This document shows positions 42,285 to 54,632 of a stretch of DNA of 56,080 nucleotides, in pieces; the stretch's first letter is position 1, and every line of letters starts with the position of its first letter. This DNA comes from Streptosporangiaceae bacterium (GTDB lineage: Bacteria; Actinomycetota; Actinomycetes; Streptosporangiales; Streptosporangiaceae). Location of the stretch: positions 1 through 56,080 of the forward strand of contig JAICYD010000032.1 of NCBI GenBank assembly GCA_025934375.1, in the 5' to 3' direction. The position numbers were made by a program, and so were the translations under genes. Below the pieces are notes generated by a model. That model had not been told where the DNA came from. It worked only from the letters and a program-made list of their open reading frames with translations, and did not search any database.

Positions 42285-43411
42285 CAGCGCGAGCGCTGGC
42301 CAGGCGGGGTGACGACGACCTCGACCCGCTGGAACTCCTTCAGCTCGGTGTAGCCGGCGGTGGCCATCGTGCGGCGCAGCGCGCCCATCAGGTTCATCGA
42401 GCCGTCGGGGACGGTCGACGGGCCATGCAGGATCTGCTCCAGCGTCCCGATCGTGCCGACCTCGACCCGCGCTCCGCGTGGCAGCTCGGGGTGGTTGGCC
42501 TCGCTTCCCCAGTGGTAGCCGCGGCCGGGCGCCTGCTCCGAGCGGGCCAGCGGGGAGCCGACCATCACCGCGTCCGCGCCGAGCGCCAGGGCCTTGGCGA
42601 TGTCGCCGCTGCGGGTCATCGAGCCGTCCGCGATGACGTGCACGTAGCGGCCGCCGGATTCGTCAAGGTACTCGCGCCGGGCGGCGGCCACGTCAGCGAC
42701 CGCGGTGGCCATCGGCACGGCGACGCCGAGCACCGCGGCGGTGGTGTGGCCGGACCCGCCGCCGAACCCGACCAGGACCCCCGCCGCGCCGGTGCGCATC
42801 AGGTGCAGTGCGGCGGTGTAGGTCGCGCACCCGCCGACGATGACCGGGATGTCCAGCTCGTAGATGAACTGCTTGAGGTTCAGCGGCTCGGCGCGGCCGG
42901 AGACGTGCTCGGCCGACACCGTAGTGCCGCGGATCACGAAGATATCGGCGCCCGCGTCGACGACGGCCTTGTAGTAGCGGGCGGTCTTTTGCGGCGACAG
43001 GCGGGCCGCGGTGATGACGCCGGCGCTGGAGATCTCCTCGATGCGGCGGCCAATCAGCTCCTCCTTGATCGGCTCGGCGTAGATCTCCTGAAGCCGCCGG
43101 GTGGCTGCTTCCTCCGGCAGGGTCGCGACCTCAGCGAGCAGCGGCTCCGGGTCCTCGAACCGGGTCCACAGGCCCTCCAGGTCCAGCACGGCCAGGCCGC
43201 CGAGGCGGCCCATCGCGATCGCCGTGGCGGGCGAGACGACGCTGTCCATCGGGCAGGCGACCAATGGCAGCTCAAAGCGGTACGCGTCGATCTGCCAGGC
43301 GATGGACACCTCTTCGGGGTCACGGGTCCGCCGGGCGGGGACGATGCCGATCTCGTCGAGGGCGTAGGCACGGCGGCCAGTCTTGCCGCGCCCGATCTCA
43401 ATGTCAGTCAC
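42284..43411 (-). CDS. guaB3: GuaB3-family IMP dehydrogenase-related protein
   Basis: 375 residues. A TIM barrel of the IMPDH/GMPR superfamily without CBS domains begins [21 protein letters not shown]. The loop that carries the catalytic Cys in GuaB reads [15 protein letters not shown], with no cysteine, as is usual for GuaB3. [21 protein letters not shown] and [21 protein letters not shown] are typical of the group. GuaB3 functions as a GMP reductase in some organisms, but the role in actinomycetes is unclear. GTG start, 15 bases after guaB. Confidence 0.92.
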   Translation of the reverse strand: MTDIEIGRGKTGRRAYALDEIGIVPARRTRDPEEVSIAWQIDAYRFELPLVACPMDSVVSPATAIAMGRLGGLAVLDLEGLWTRFEDPEPLLAEVATLPEEAATRRLQEIYAEPIKEELIGRRIEEISSAGVITAARLSPQKTARYYKAVVDAGADIFVIRGTTVSAEHVSGRAEPLNLKQFIYELDIPVIVGGCATYTAALHLMRTGAAGVLVGFGGGSGHTTAAVLGVAVPMATAVADVAAARREYLDESGGRYVHVIADGSMTRSGDIAKALALGADAVMVGSPLARSEQAPGRGYHWGSEANHPELPRGARVEVGTIGTLEQILHGPSTVPDGSMNLMGALRRTMATAGYTELKEFQRVEVVVTPPGQRSR

Positions 43412-43426
43412 GTGTGTTTATGGTAC

Positions 43427-44935
<1,509 letters not shown>

Positions 44936-44987
44936 CTACGGGTGTCCGCAGCTGGTAACGGTGGGATATCGCTTCATCCTACAGTGC

Positions 44988-45120
44988 TTCCCCGGGGGGA
45001 CGAGCCTCTCTATGCCCCCGGGGCCGAGCCCCCTGTCGCCCCCCGGCAAAGGGAGACCCCCCTTTCACCCCCTCCCCGGGGAACCCGCGCAAACCGCGGG
45101 ACGGAGTATCCCCCGGGCCT
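44988..45120 (-). repeat. G-rich double-hairpin repeat, copy C (groEL-guaB gap)
   Basis: Read on the minus strand it contains GGTTCCCCGGGGAGGGGG, TGAAAGGGGGG, CCGGGGGGCGACAGGGGG and GGGGC/GCCCC blocks in the same order as the copy at the window end. A GGGACGGAGT core also recurs at 45099-45108. This stretch makes up most of the 300-base gap between groEL and guaB; no gene is present. Confidence 0.7.
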
Positions 45121-45164
45121 CCCGATTGCCGGGCTGGGGAGGACAGCTCTTCCGGGAAAGCCGA

Positions 45165-45196
45165 AGCGGCGGGGAGCCGGAAGGCTCCCCGCCGCT
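45165..45196 (-). terminator. groEL terminator
   Basis: Perfect 14-bp stem AGCGGCGGGGAGCC (45165-45178) / GGCTCCCCGCCGCT (45183-45196) with a 4-base loop, 18 bases past the groEL stop. On the minus strand a short T-rich TTCGGCTTTCC follows. Confidence 0.9.
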
Positions 45197-45214
45197 TACT
45201 CAGCTGTGCACCGC

Positions 45215-46843
<1,629 letters not shown>

Positions 46844-46968
46844 TCAACCTACGGGTTGGATCTGAGCCGAGGGCCAGAAGAATTGCTGTGCGATGGCGGA
46901 ACGCCGACGCGCCCCCGGCAGCCTGGCCGACTTAGGTATGGCCGGGCCGCCGGAGGCACGAGAGCGCG

Positions 46969-47277
46969 CTACTTCTCGATAATCGCGAGCACGTCGCGGG
47001 CCGAGAGCACCAGGTACTCCTCGCCCGAGTACTTCACTTCGGTGCCGCCATACTTGCTGTACAGCACCTTGTCGCCGACGCTGACGTCGAGCGGGATGCG
47101 CTTGCCCGAGTCGTCAACACGGCCAGGGCCAACCGCGAGGACTTCGCCCTCCTGGGGCTTCTCCTTCGCGGTGTCCGGGATAACCAGCCCGGATGCGGTG
47201 ACCTGCTCTGCCTCAAGCGGCTTGACCACGATACGGTCCTCGAGTGGCTTGAGGACAACCTTGGTGGCGGTCGTCAC
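46969..47277 (-). CDS. groES: Co-chaperonin GroES
   Basis: 102 residues from GTG 47277, chosen because a very strong ribosome site (GGAGGGGGAGG) lies about 8 bases upstream. The longer open frame to 47340 would start before that site. Family motifs are [15 protein letters not shown], the mobile loop ([20 protein letters not shown]), [33 protein letters not shown] and [14 protein letters not shown]. It is the first gene of the groES-groEL operon, about 100 bases downstream of CIRCE. Confidence 0.96.
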   Translation of the reverse strand: MTTATKVVLKPLEDRIVVKPLEAEQVTASGLVIPDTAKEKPQEGEVLAVGPGRVDDSGKRIPLDVSVGDKVLYSKYGGTEVKYSGEEYLVLSARDVLAIIEK

Positions 47278-47378
47278 GATCTGACCTCCCCCTCCGAAAA
47301 AGGGTCTCTGTGAGTTGCTTGCGAGGACGACCAGGGCCATGGCCTGCCGTCGCGGGGATCAGGCCTTGCCTCGTCGCA

Positions 47379-47405
47379 TTAGCACTCTACATCAGTGAGT
47401 GCTAA
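47379..47405 (-). promoter_or_regulatory. CIRCE operator (HrcA binding site)
   Basis: An exact match to the consensus: TTAGCACTC (47379-47387), 9-base spacer, GAGTGCTAA (47397-47405). It lies upstream of groES and is bound by the HrcA heat-shock repressor in other bacteria. The divergent coiled-coil gene starts 180 bases away and could share this control. The rest of 47278-47585 holds a partial G-rich stretch (47440-47485) and AT-rich promoter sequence. Confidence 0.95.
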
Positions 47406-47585
47406 TCCCGAACACTAGCCGCCCAGGTTTGACCCGTCAACACGGGGGGCCCCCGGCCGGCGGCCCAGGGGGAAGCACCCGGGCAAGGCAAAAGATTTTC
47501 TCTCTGCACTCACTTGATTACAAGAAGCCACTAGAGTGTGTCGGGTTCCACCCCCCACGGTCACCCCCATTCCTGGAGGAGCATC

Positions 47586-48818
47586 ATGGACCAGCCGGGT
47601 ATCGGCCACTTCACACTGCACATGAACCAGCAGACCCTCAACGGCCGGGGTGGCTACCACGGGCGGACGGGATATGACGGCAACGGCCACGCTGCCAGCG
47701 GAAACAACGGCAATGGCCAGGGCGCGAACGGATTCAACGGCTACGTCGCGGGACCCAATGGCGGCCAGCAGGGCCATCCTGACCAGCAGGCGCGCGGCCA
47801 GCAGGTCCACGGCGGCCCCGGGGAGTACGCCGAATACGCGGAATACATGGAGGCCAGCGCCAGCGCCGTGCAAGACGCCAATGCGGAGACCGGCACCGGG
47901 CAGGAGGCCAGCGTGGACAACCTCACACAGGGCAGTGCCGCACAGGGCAGTGTCACCGAGGGCCGTTCGTCGGATCCGGCAATCCAGGATGGCGCGCTGG
48001 CTGACGGCCACGCTGATGATGGCAGTGTCGCCGAGGACGCCGCCGGGGCTAAGGACGCGGCCATCCGGGTGCCGCCGCAAGGCGGCAGTCGCCACGGCGA
48101 CGCCTCGAACGACAGTACCCAGCAAGAAACAGCCACGACGGGGAGCGCCGCCGACCGGATGCGCGAGCTCCTCGCGCGCAGCACCGCTGGTCACGCGGCC
48201 AGCGAGCGGGCGACGTCGACGGCACTGGAGGAGATCCACCGGCGGCTGGCGGGCGTGGAGCGGGTCCTCGCCGATCTGCGCGACCGCGCCGGGGGCGAGC
48301 CGGATATCGCCGCCCGCGTCGCTGAGCAGATCGCTCCGCAGGCCCAGCGACTGGCCGGGCTCTCGGCCACCCTCGACGGGGTGTCCGCCGGGATGTCCAC
48401 GGTGAGCACCCAGTTGGCGGCGGTCGATGGCAGGCTGACTGGCATAGACAGCAGGCTGGCCAGCAACGACGCCAAGCACGCGAGCACTGAGGGCCGGGTC
48501 AGCGCGCTCGACACCCGCTTCGAGAGGCTTGACGAACGACTGGATGACCAGTACGACCGGGTCTCGTCCATCGACAACCGGCTCGCCGCGGCTGACTCCC
48601 GGATAGCCGGGCTCGGCGGCCAGTTCGCGGAGTCCCTGACCCCGCTGGCCGAGGAGGTGCGCGCCCGGCCAAGTCGCACCGAGATCGAGGAACTGGTCAC
48701 GAAGGTCGTCCAGAACGTCCACGCGGACCTCGCCACCCGCCTGTCCTCCCTGGAGGACACGGTGCTGACCCTCGCCGAGGCCCTGCTCCGCCCGGCGCCG
48801 GGGCACGCGCCGGGCTAA
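47586..48818 (+). CDS. Gly/Asn-rich protein with long C-terminal coiled coil
   Basis: 410 residues from ATG 47586, preceded by GGAGGA. The first ~200 residues are low-complexity and probably disordered (Gly, Asn, Gln, His, later Ser/Asp/Ala). From ~200 on, heptad-like repeats (LEEIHRRLAGVERVLADLRDR; VDGRLTGIDSRLASNDAK; LDTRFERLDERLDDQYDRV) predict a long coiled coil to ~395. There is no signal peptide or membrane helix. I do not recognise the family. Actinomycete polar-growth and cytoskeletal proteins have similar make-up, but that is only resemblance. It is divergent from groES. Confidence 0.75.
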   Translation: MDQPGIGHFTLHMNQQTLNGRGGYHGRTGYDGNGHAASGNNGNGQGANGFNGYVAGPNGGQQGHPDQQARGQQVHGGPGEYAEYAEYMEASASAVQDANAETGTGQEASVDNLTQGSAAQGSVTEGRSSDPAIQDGALADGHADDGSVAEDAAGAKDAAIRVPPQGGSRHGDASNDSTQQETATTGSAADRMRELLARSTAGHAASERATSTALEEIHRRLAGVERVLADLRDRAGGEPDIAARVAEQIAPQAQRLAGLSATLDGVSAGMSTVSTQLAAVDGRLTGIDSRLASNDAKHASTEGRVSALDTRFERLDERLDDQYDRVSSIDNRLAAADSRIAGLGGQFAESLTPLAEEVRARPSRTEIEELVTKVVQNVHADLATRLSSLEDTVLTLAEALLRPAPGHAPG

Positions 48819-48850
48819 CTAAGGCAACCGGCCAGTTAGCGGCATGCGGT

Positions 48851-48887
48851 CGCGCCTGTGGTCCCGGGCCCCCGGGCCACAGGCGCG
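48851..48887. terminator. Bidirectional terminator between convergent genes
   Basis: 11-bp stem CGCGCCTGTGG (48851-48861) / CCACAGGCGCG (48877-48887); the loop itself contains CCCGGG twice. It sits between the coiled-coil gene stop (48818) and the guaA stop (48892). Confidence 0.85.
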
Positions 48888-48891
48888 GTCG

Positions 48892-50472
48892 CTACTCCCA
48901 CTCGATGGTGCCCGGGGGCTTGCTGGTGACGTCGAGGGCCACGCGGTTGACCTCGGGCACCTCATTGGTGATCCGCGTGGAGATCCTCGCCAGGACGTCA
49001 TACGGCAGCCGCGCCCAGTCGGCGGTCATCGCGTCCTCGCTGGTCACCGGGCGCAGGACCACCGGGTGCCCATAAGTGCGCCCGTCCCCCTGCACGCCCA
49101 CGGAGCGCACGTCGGCCAGCAGCACGACCGGGCACTGCCAGATCGACTCATCCAGCCCGGCCGCGGTCATCTCGGCGCGCGCGATCGCGTCCGCCTCCCG
49201 CAAGACGGCCAGCCGCTGCGCGGTGACTTCTCCGATGATCCGGATCCCGAGCCCGGGACCAGGGAATGGCTGGCGCCAGACGATCTCCGAAGGCAAGCCC
49301 AGTTCCTCGCCGACCCGGCGCACCTCGTCCTTGAACAGCGACCGCAACGGCTCGACGAGCTGGAACTTCAGGTCGTCCGGCAACCCGCCGACGTTGTGAT
49401 GGGACTTGATGTTCGCGGTGCCGGTTCCGCCCCCGGACTCGACGACGTCCGGGTACAGGGTGCCCTGCACGAGGAAGTCGGTCGCCTCGCCATGCGCGCC
49501 CGACTCGGCCGTGATCTCCCGGGCGGCGCGCTCGAACGCCCGGATGAACTCCCGGCCGATGAGCTTGCGCTTGGCCTCCGGGTCGGTGACGCCGCCGAGC
49601 GCGCCGAGGAACGCCTCGGCCTCGCTGGCCACGCGCAGCCGGACCCCGGTCGCGGCGACGAAGTCCTTCTCGACCTGCTCGGCCTCACCCTTGCGCAGCA
49701 GCCCATGGTCGACGAAGACGCAGGTCAGCTGGTCACCGATGGCCCGCTGGACGAGCGCCGCGGCGACCGCGGAGTCGACCCCGCCCGATAGGCCGCAGAT
49801 CGCGCGGCCGCTACCGACCTGCTCGCGGATGCGCTCGGTTTGCTCCTCGACGATGTTCACCATCGTCCAGTTCGGCCGGCAGCCAGCGGCCTCCAGGAAC
49901 CGGCGCAGGACCTTGTGGCCGTGCTCGGTGTGCATGACCTCGGGGTGGAACTGCACGCCATACAGCCCGCGGGCGGGCGATTCGATCGCGGCCGCCGGGG
50001 TCGCCGCGGTCCGCGCGGTCACCGTGAACCCGGGCGGCGCGACCGTCGAGGTGTCACCGTGCGACATCCAGACGCTGAACTGCCCGGGCAGGCCGCTCAG
50101 CAGGCGTCCGGCGTCGGGCAGGATTTCCAGCGGCGTCCCGCCGTACTCGGCCGCGCCGGTCCGCTCGACGGCGCCGCCCAGCGATTGAACCATGACCTGA
50201 TGCCCGTAGCAGATGCCGAAGACCGGGACGCCCGCCTCGAACAGCCCGTCCGGGGCCGCTGGCGCGCCCGGTGCGTAGACGGAGGACGGGCCACCGGACA
50301 AGATGATGGCCTTGGGCCGCTTAGCCAGCATCTCGCTGACCGGCATCGTCGACGGGACGATTTCTGAGTAGACATGGCACTCGCGGACCCGGCGCGCGAT
50401 CAGTTGCGCGTACTGCGCGCCGAAGTCAACGACCAATACCGTGTCAAACGCACCGGTTCCGGGCACATTCAC
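48892..50472 (-). CDS. guaA: GMP synthase (glutamine-hydrolysing)
   Basis: 526 residues. The class I glutamine amidotransferase domain has GICYGHQVM (Cys nucleophile) and [13 protein letters not shown] (His/Glu). The ATP-pyrophosphatase domain has the P-loop [17 protein letters not shown], and the dimerisation domain ends [12 protein letters not shown] 50472 gives the usual actinobacterial N-terminus ([20 protein letters not shown]). It converts XMP to GMP, completing the pathway started by guaB. The upstream gap (50473-50558) has the small palindrome GGGAATTCCC near 50493. Confidence 0.97.
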   Translation of the reverse strand: MNVPGTGAFDTVLVVDFGAQYAQLIARRVRECHVYSEIVPSTMPVSEMLAKRPKAIILSGGPSSVYAPGAPAAPDGLFEAGVPVFGICYGHQVMVQSLGGAVERTGAAEYGGTPLEILPDAGRLLSGLPGQFSVWMSHGDTSTVAPPGFTVTARTAATPAAAIESPARGLYGVQFHPEVMHTEHGHKVLRRFLEAAGCRPNWTMVNIVEEQTERIREQVGSGRAICGLSGGVDSAVAAALVQRAIGDQLTCVFVDHGLLRKGEAEQVEKDFVAATGVRLRVASEAEAFLGALGGVTDPEAKRKLIGREFIRAFERAAREITAESGAHGEATDFLVQGTLYPDVVESGGGTGTANIKSHHNVGGLPDDLKFQLVEPLRSLFKDEVRRVGEELGLPSEIVWRQPFPGPGLGIRIIGEVTAQRLAVLREADAIARAEMTAAGLDESIWQCPVVLLADVRSVGVQGDGRTYGHPVVLRPVTSEDAMTADWARLPYDVLARISTRITNEVPEVNRVALDVTSKPPGTIEWE

Positions 50473-50558
50473 CGCCTATCTACCAGGGAATTCCCCAGTG
50501 TAACGGGGACTTCATGGGTGCCTGGGGAAGCGCAGGGAGGCCATCATCTCCCCGGGGG

Positions 50559-52175
50559 CTAAGGTGGGGTGGCCTTGCGCGGCGGAGCCTGCGGCGGCGG
50601 CGCTGCGGGCGGGTCCTCCCGCCGGGGAGTTACGGCGGCATCTTCCCGCGGGGCTACGGCGGGACGATTTTGCGCGGCGGCGGGGGGGACGGAGTTCCCC
50701 TGCCGACCGGAGGCCGGCTCTTCCCGGGGATGCTCCGTCTGGCGGTTTGGCGTTGCGGAGCTTCGCGCTTCCGGCGAGCCGGGCGGGGTCCCAGCGCTCT
50801 CCCGGGGCGGGCGTTTTGTGCCCGGCTCGGGAGAGGGGGGTGATAGGGGGGAGGGACTCCCCCCTATGTCCGGGGGCGTGGGGGATTGGTTCGTATCCCC
50901 CGCAAGGTACGGCGTTACCCGTAGCCGCGCGATCCGGCGGCCGTCCATTTCAATGACGCTGATCACGAACCCGGGAACGCGAACCGAGTCGCCTGGCGAG
51001 GGAACCACGCCCAGCGCCGCGAGCACGTAGCCGGCCACCGTCTCATAGGGGCCCTCGGGCAACTCGATGCCGGTCTGCTCGGCGAACTCGTCGAGGTTGA
51101 GCAGCCCGTCCACCTCCACCTCGCCACGCGGCAGGCGCTTCGCCGACGACTCCCCGCTGTCGTATTCGTCCCTGATATCGCCGATGAGCTCTTCGACGAG
51201 GTCCTCCAGCGTAACGATCCCTGCGGTCCCGCCGTATTCATCGGCGACGATGGCCAGGTGCGCACGCTCGCGGCGCATCTCCGACAGCGCCGATAGCACC
51301 GTCTTGCTGATCGGCAGGAACTTCACCGGCCGCACCACCTGGTCGATCAGCGCCACCCGGCCCGCGCCCGGGCCCAACAGGTCCCGGATGTGCACGAAGC
51401 CGATCACGTTGTCATAGGACCCCTGGAACACCGGCAGCCGGGAGTAGGGGACGCTCGCGGCGATCTCCGCGGCCTCCGCGATCGTCGTCCCGGCGGCGAG
51501 GAACTCCACCTCGGTGCGCGGCAGGAGCACCTCGCGAATCTGCCGCTTGCCCGCGTCGAAGACCTCACCGACGATATGCCGCTCGTCCGCGCTGATCGCC
51601 TGGGTCTCGGTCACCAGGTCACGGACCTCCTGCTCGGTCATCGCCTGGCGCCCGGCCCGCGGGTCACCGCCGAGCAGCGCGACGACCAGGTTCACCGAGA
51701 CCGACAGCAGCCACACGACCGGCCGGGCCAGCGTCGCGATACGGTCCAGCAGCGGCGCGGCCAGCAATGACAACGGCACCGCCCGCTGGAGCGCCAGCCG
51801 CTTGGGAGCCAGCTCACCCAGCACCAAGGTGATGAACGTGATGCACCCCGTCACGATGGCGAAGGCCAGCGTCGTCGCGAGAGCGCCGTTCATGTGGTGG
51901 CGGACAAACCACGACCGCACCACGCCGGACAGGGCTTCCGCGCCGAACGCGCCGGACACCAGCGTGGCCAGCGTCATCCCGATCTGCACGGCGGACAAGA
52001 AGCGATTGGGATCTGAGGCCAGCTTGGCGGCCTTCGCCCCGCGCTTACCACGGCGCGCCAGGTTGCGCACCTGGCCCTCGCGTAGTGATACCAGCGCCAT
52101 TTCCGCGGAGGCGAAGAAACCGCCAATGGACACGATGATGAGGACGATGATGACGTCCCAGACGACCTTGCTCAC
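50559..52175 (-). CDS. CNNM/CorC-type membrane protein (DUF21-CBS-CorC) with Pro-rich tail
   Basis: 538 residues. A DUF21 membrane domain (1-190; four helices, first FFASAEMALVSLREGQVRNL) is followed by a CBS pair (~205-330, VPYSRLPVFQGSYDNVIGFVHIRDLL) and a CorC_HlyC domain (~345-425, DGLLNLDEFAEQTGIELPE). The family includes Mg2+ exporters and proteins loosely annotated as hemolysins. The last ~110 residues are Pro/Ser/Arg-rich and coded by two copies of the G-rich hairpin repeat (50685-50890); most homologues stop near residue 430. The tail is probably a repeat-driven extension. GTG start. Confidence 0.88.
   Translation of the reverse strand: MSKVVWDVIIVLIIVSIGGFFASAEMALVSLREGQVRNLARRGKRGAKAAKLASDPNRFLSAVQIGMTLATLVSGAFGAEALSGVVRSWFVRHHMNGALATTLAFAIVTGCITFITLVLGELAPKRLALQRAVPLSLLAAPLLDRIATLARPVVWLLSVSVNLVVALLGGDPRAGRQAMTEQEVRDLVTETQAISADERHIVGEVFDAGKRQIREVLLPRTEVEFLAAGTTIAEAAEIAASVPYSRLPVFQGSYDNVIGFVHIRDLLGPGAGRVALIDQVVRPVKFLPISKTVLSALSEMRRERAHLAIVADEYGGTAGIVTLEDLVEELIGDIRDEYDSGESSAKRLPRGEVEVDGLLNLDEFAEQTGIELPEGPYETVAGYVLAALGVVPSPGDSVRVPGFVISVIEMDGRRIARLRVTPYLAGDTNQSPTPPDIGGSPSPLSPPSPEPGTKRPPRESAGTPPGSPEARSSATPNRQTEHPREEPASGRQGNSVPPAAAQNRPAVAPREDAAVTPRREDPPAAPPPQAPPRKATPP
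50685..50890 (-). repeat. G-rich hairpin repeats, copies D1 and D2 (in the CNNM gene tail)
   Basis: D2 has 11-bp arms ATAGGGGGGAG (50843-50853) and CTCCCCCCTAT (50857-50867) around GGA, then the GTCCGGGGGCGTG block. D1 (about 50685-50720) has the GGGGGACGGAGTTCCCC core. D2 has the same stem length and loop as copy A, with different but still complementary bases. Confidence 0.8.
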
Positions 52176-52417
52176 GCCGTGATCGCCGACTTCCTCCCCC
52201 GGGGGCTTGCGTGTCCGGTCAGTTTAAGGGGAGGTTCTCTCTGGGGGTACACACCAACCCCCCAGACCCCCCAAAACTTATCCGATAGTCATCTCCCGCT
52301 GGACTCTGCGGCGGGACTCGGTTTGGGATCGGTGGCAGCCGGTACTCTCAGGGCAACGTCGGTCCGCGGCTCGCGGCCGGCGCACGCAGGACACGATCCC
52401 AGGACCTGGAGGAGCCC
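52176..52417. other. Divergent region between the CNNM gene and galE
   Basis: No gene is visible. It contains CCCCCGGGGG (about 52197) and C-runs near 52258-52275, possibly decayed members of the G-rich repeat family. TACTCT at about 52342 is a possible -10 for galE; no good -35 is seen. GGAGGA precedes the galE GTG. Confidence 0.35.
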
Positions 52418-53407
52418 GTGAAGCTTCTGGTCACCGGCGGCGCCGGATATATCGGCAGCGTCGTCGCCGCGAAGCTCGTCGCGGCTGGGCATCAGGTGAC
52501 GGTCCTTGATGACCTGTCGACCGGGTTCGCCGACGCCGTTCCCGCAGGGGCAACGTTCATCCAGGGCACGCTGCGCGCTGACGGCAAGGCCGCGCTCGGT
52601 GACGGCACCGACGCCGTGCTTCACTTCGCCGCCCACTCCCAGGTCGGCGAGTCGGTCGCGAACCCGGCCAAGTACTGGTCGAACAACCTCGGCGGCACCC
52701 TGGCCCTGCTGGATGCCATGCGCACGGCCGGGACGACAGGGATTGTGTTCTCCTCCACGGCCGCCGTCTACGGCGAGCCCGAGCAGGTCCCGATCCCGGA
52801 GACGGCGCCGACCAGGCCCGCCAGCCCGTACGGGGCGTCCAAGCTGGCGGTCGACACGACGCTCGCCGAGTATGCCCGGCTGCACGGCCTGGGAGCGGTC
52901 AGCCTGCGCTACTTCAACGTGGCCGGGGCGTTCGGCGCGGCGGACGGCACCTGGGTGGGCGAGCGGCATCACCCCGAGTCGCACCTCATCCCGAGCGTGC
53001 TGCGCGTCGCCAGTCGCGTGGCAGCCGGCGGGGACCGTGAACACGTTGCGGTGTATGGAACTGACTACCCGACCCCGGACGGGACCTGCGTCCGGGATTA
53101 CATCCATGTGGCCGACCTCGCGGACGCGCACCTGCTCGCCCTGCGGGCCTGCCAGGCCGGGTTGCACCGGGTGTACAACCTCGGCAGCGGGACGGGGTTC
53201 TCGGTGCGCGAGGTGATCGACGCCTGCCGTGACGTCACCGCCGTGGACATCCCGGTGCGGACGGCCCCCCGCCGGGGCGGGGACCCGGCGGTCCTGGTGG
53301 CGTCGTCGCAGCGGATCCAGGCCGACCTGGGCTGGCGGCCAACCGCTGGCTTGCGGGCCATGGTCGCCGACGCCTGGCAGTTCACGCGGACCAGCGCCGC
53401 ACGATAG
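52418..53407 (+). CDS. galE: UDP-glucose 4-epimerase
   Basis: 329 residues. Extended short-chain dehydrogenase with the NAD motif VTGGAGYIGSVVAAKLV, catalytic Ser/Tyr/Lys (FSSTAAVYGEPEQV; SPYGASKLAVDTTLAEY), SLRYFNVAGA, YPTPDGTCVRDYIHVADLADAH and YNLGSGTGFSV. It interconverts UDP-glucose and UDP-galactose. GTG 52418 has GGAGGA upstream. galK follows 12 bases later, forming a Leloir pair; galT is not in the window. Confidence 0.95.
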   Translation: MKLLVTGGAGYIGSVVAAKLVAAGHQVTVLDDLSTGFADAVPAGATFIQGTLRADGKAALGDGTDAVLHFAAHSQVGESVANPAKYWSNNLGGTLALLDAMRTAGTTGIVFSSTAAVYGEPEQVPIPETAPTRPASPYGASKLAVDTTLAEYARLHGLGAVSLRYFNVAGAFGAADGTWVGERHHPESHLIPSVLRVASRVAAGGDREHVAVYGTDYPTPDGTCVRDYIHVADLADAHLLALRACQAGLHRVYNLGSGTGFSVREVIDACRDVTAVDIPVRTAPRRGGDPAVLVASSQRIQADLGWRPTAGLRAMVADAWQFTRTSAAR

Positions 53408-53419
53408 ATTGTCGGCTTT

Positions 53420-54568
53420 GTGAATACCTGGTTCGCGCCCGGCCGGGCCAACCTGATGGGCGAGCACACCGACTACAACGGGGGCATGGTGCTGCCGTTC
53501 GCGCTCGCCCAGGGGGTGACCGCCACCGTCGCCGGGCGGGCGGACGGGCTGCTGGTCATGCGATCCAAGCAGATGACCGGCAACCCGGTGGTCGTTGACG
53601 TCACCCGGCTGTCGCCGGGATCGGTGCGCGGCTGGGCCGCCTACCCGGCCGGGGTCGCGTGGGCGCTCACCGCGGCGGGCTACCCGGCCGGGGGGGCCGA
53701 CATCGACATTGACTCCGACCTGCCGGTGGGCGCGGGGGTCTCCTCCTCAGCCGCGGTGGAGTGCTCGGTGGCGCTGGCGCTGTGCGAGCTTAGCGGTTTC
53801 GCCCTCGAGCGGCGGGAACTGGCCGCGATCGCCCGGCGGGCGGAGAACGACTTCGTCGGCGCGCCCACCGGGATGATCGACCAGTACGCGGCGCTGCTGT
53901 GCCAGGCGGGGCACGCGATGCTGCTCGATTGCGGGACGCAGCGGATCCGGCAAGTGCCGTTTGACCCCGTTCGCGCGGGACTAGTGGCGCTGGTCATCGA
54001 CACGCGCGTCACGCACGCGCTGGTCAACGGCGAGTACGCGGCGCGCCGGGCGGAGTGCGAGGAGGCCGCGCGCCACCTCGGCGTGCCCTCCCTCGGGGCG
54101 CTCGTGACGGCCGTGGCAGCGACGGCGTCGGAATCGGAATCGTTCGGGCAGGCCGTTGAGCGCGCGCTCAGCCGGCTGGCCGACCCGGTGCTGCGCCGCC
54201 GGGCCAGGCACGTGATCTGTGACAGCTGGCGCGCCCGGCAGATCGCCGACGCGCTGGACGCGGCCGCGGAGCCAGGCACGTTCGAGCGTATCGGACAGCT
54301 GCTGACCGAAGGGCATGCCTCGCTGCGGGACGACTTCGAGGTCTCCTGGGCCGAGGCCGACGTCACCGTGGCGACGGCGCGCGCGGCCGGGGCGCTGGGA
54401 GCGAAGATGGTCGGCGGCGGCTTCGGCGGGTCCGTGCTGGCGCTGGTCCCGGCTGAGCGGCTGGCCAAGGTCCGCGCGGCGGTCGCGGAGGAGCTCGCGG
54501 GCCGGTCAATGGAGGCACCGGGGTTCCTGGAGGCGGTGCCCGCTCCCGCCGCCCGGAGACTAGCCTGA
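53420..54568 (+). CDS. galK: Galactokinase
   Basis: 382 residues of the GHMP kinase family. The substrate-binding signature FAPGRANLMGEHTDYNGGMVLP is at the N-terminus, the ATP loop is LPVGAGVSSSAAVECSVALAL, the catalytic Asp region is GAPTGMIDQYAALLCQ, and the C-terminal motif is KMVGGGFGGSVLALV. It phosphorylates galactose at C1. GTG 53420 lies 12 bases after the galE stop without a strong ribosome site, so it is probably coupled. Absence of a neighbouring galT means the next step is encoded elsewhere or differs. Confidence 0.95.
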   Translation: MNTWFAPGRANLMGEHTDYNGGMVLPFALAQGVTATVAGRADGLLVMRSKQMTGNPVVVDVTRLSPGSVRGWAAYPAGVAWALTAAGYPAGGADIDIDSDLPVGAGVSSSAAVECSVALALCELSGFALERRELAAIARRAENDFVGAPTGMIDQYAALLCQAGHAMLLDCGTQRIRQVPFDPVRAGLVALVIDTRVTHALVNGEYAARRAECEEAARHLGVPSLGALVTAVAATASESESFGQAVERALSRLADPVLRRRARHVICDSWRARQIADALDAAAEPGTFERIGQLLTEGHASLRDDFEVSWAEADVTVATARAAGALGAKMVGGGFGGSVLALVPAERLAKVRAAVAEELAGRSMEAPGFLEAVPAPAARRLA

Positions 54569-54632
54569 CATCTGCGACGGGCGTTGCGCGTGTGAGCACC
54601 AGCGCGAAGACTTGACCTTGCAGGAGGATGCG

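Noticed and set aside
47278..47340. Longer N-terminus for GroES
   Set aside because: The strong ribosome site at about 47284-47295 lies inside it, and GroES proteins start at the position of the internal GTG.
47415..48806. 463-codon minus-strand frame opposite the coiled-coil gene
   Set aside because: The plus-strand gene has a ribosome site, plausible start and heptads. The antisense frame has no recognisable motif and would run through the CIRCE-side region.
52289..53467. 392-codon minus-strand frame opposite galE
   Set aside because: galE motifs on the plus strand are complete; the antisense product shows no family features.
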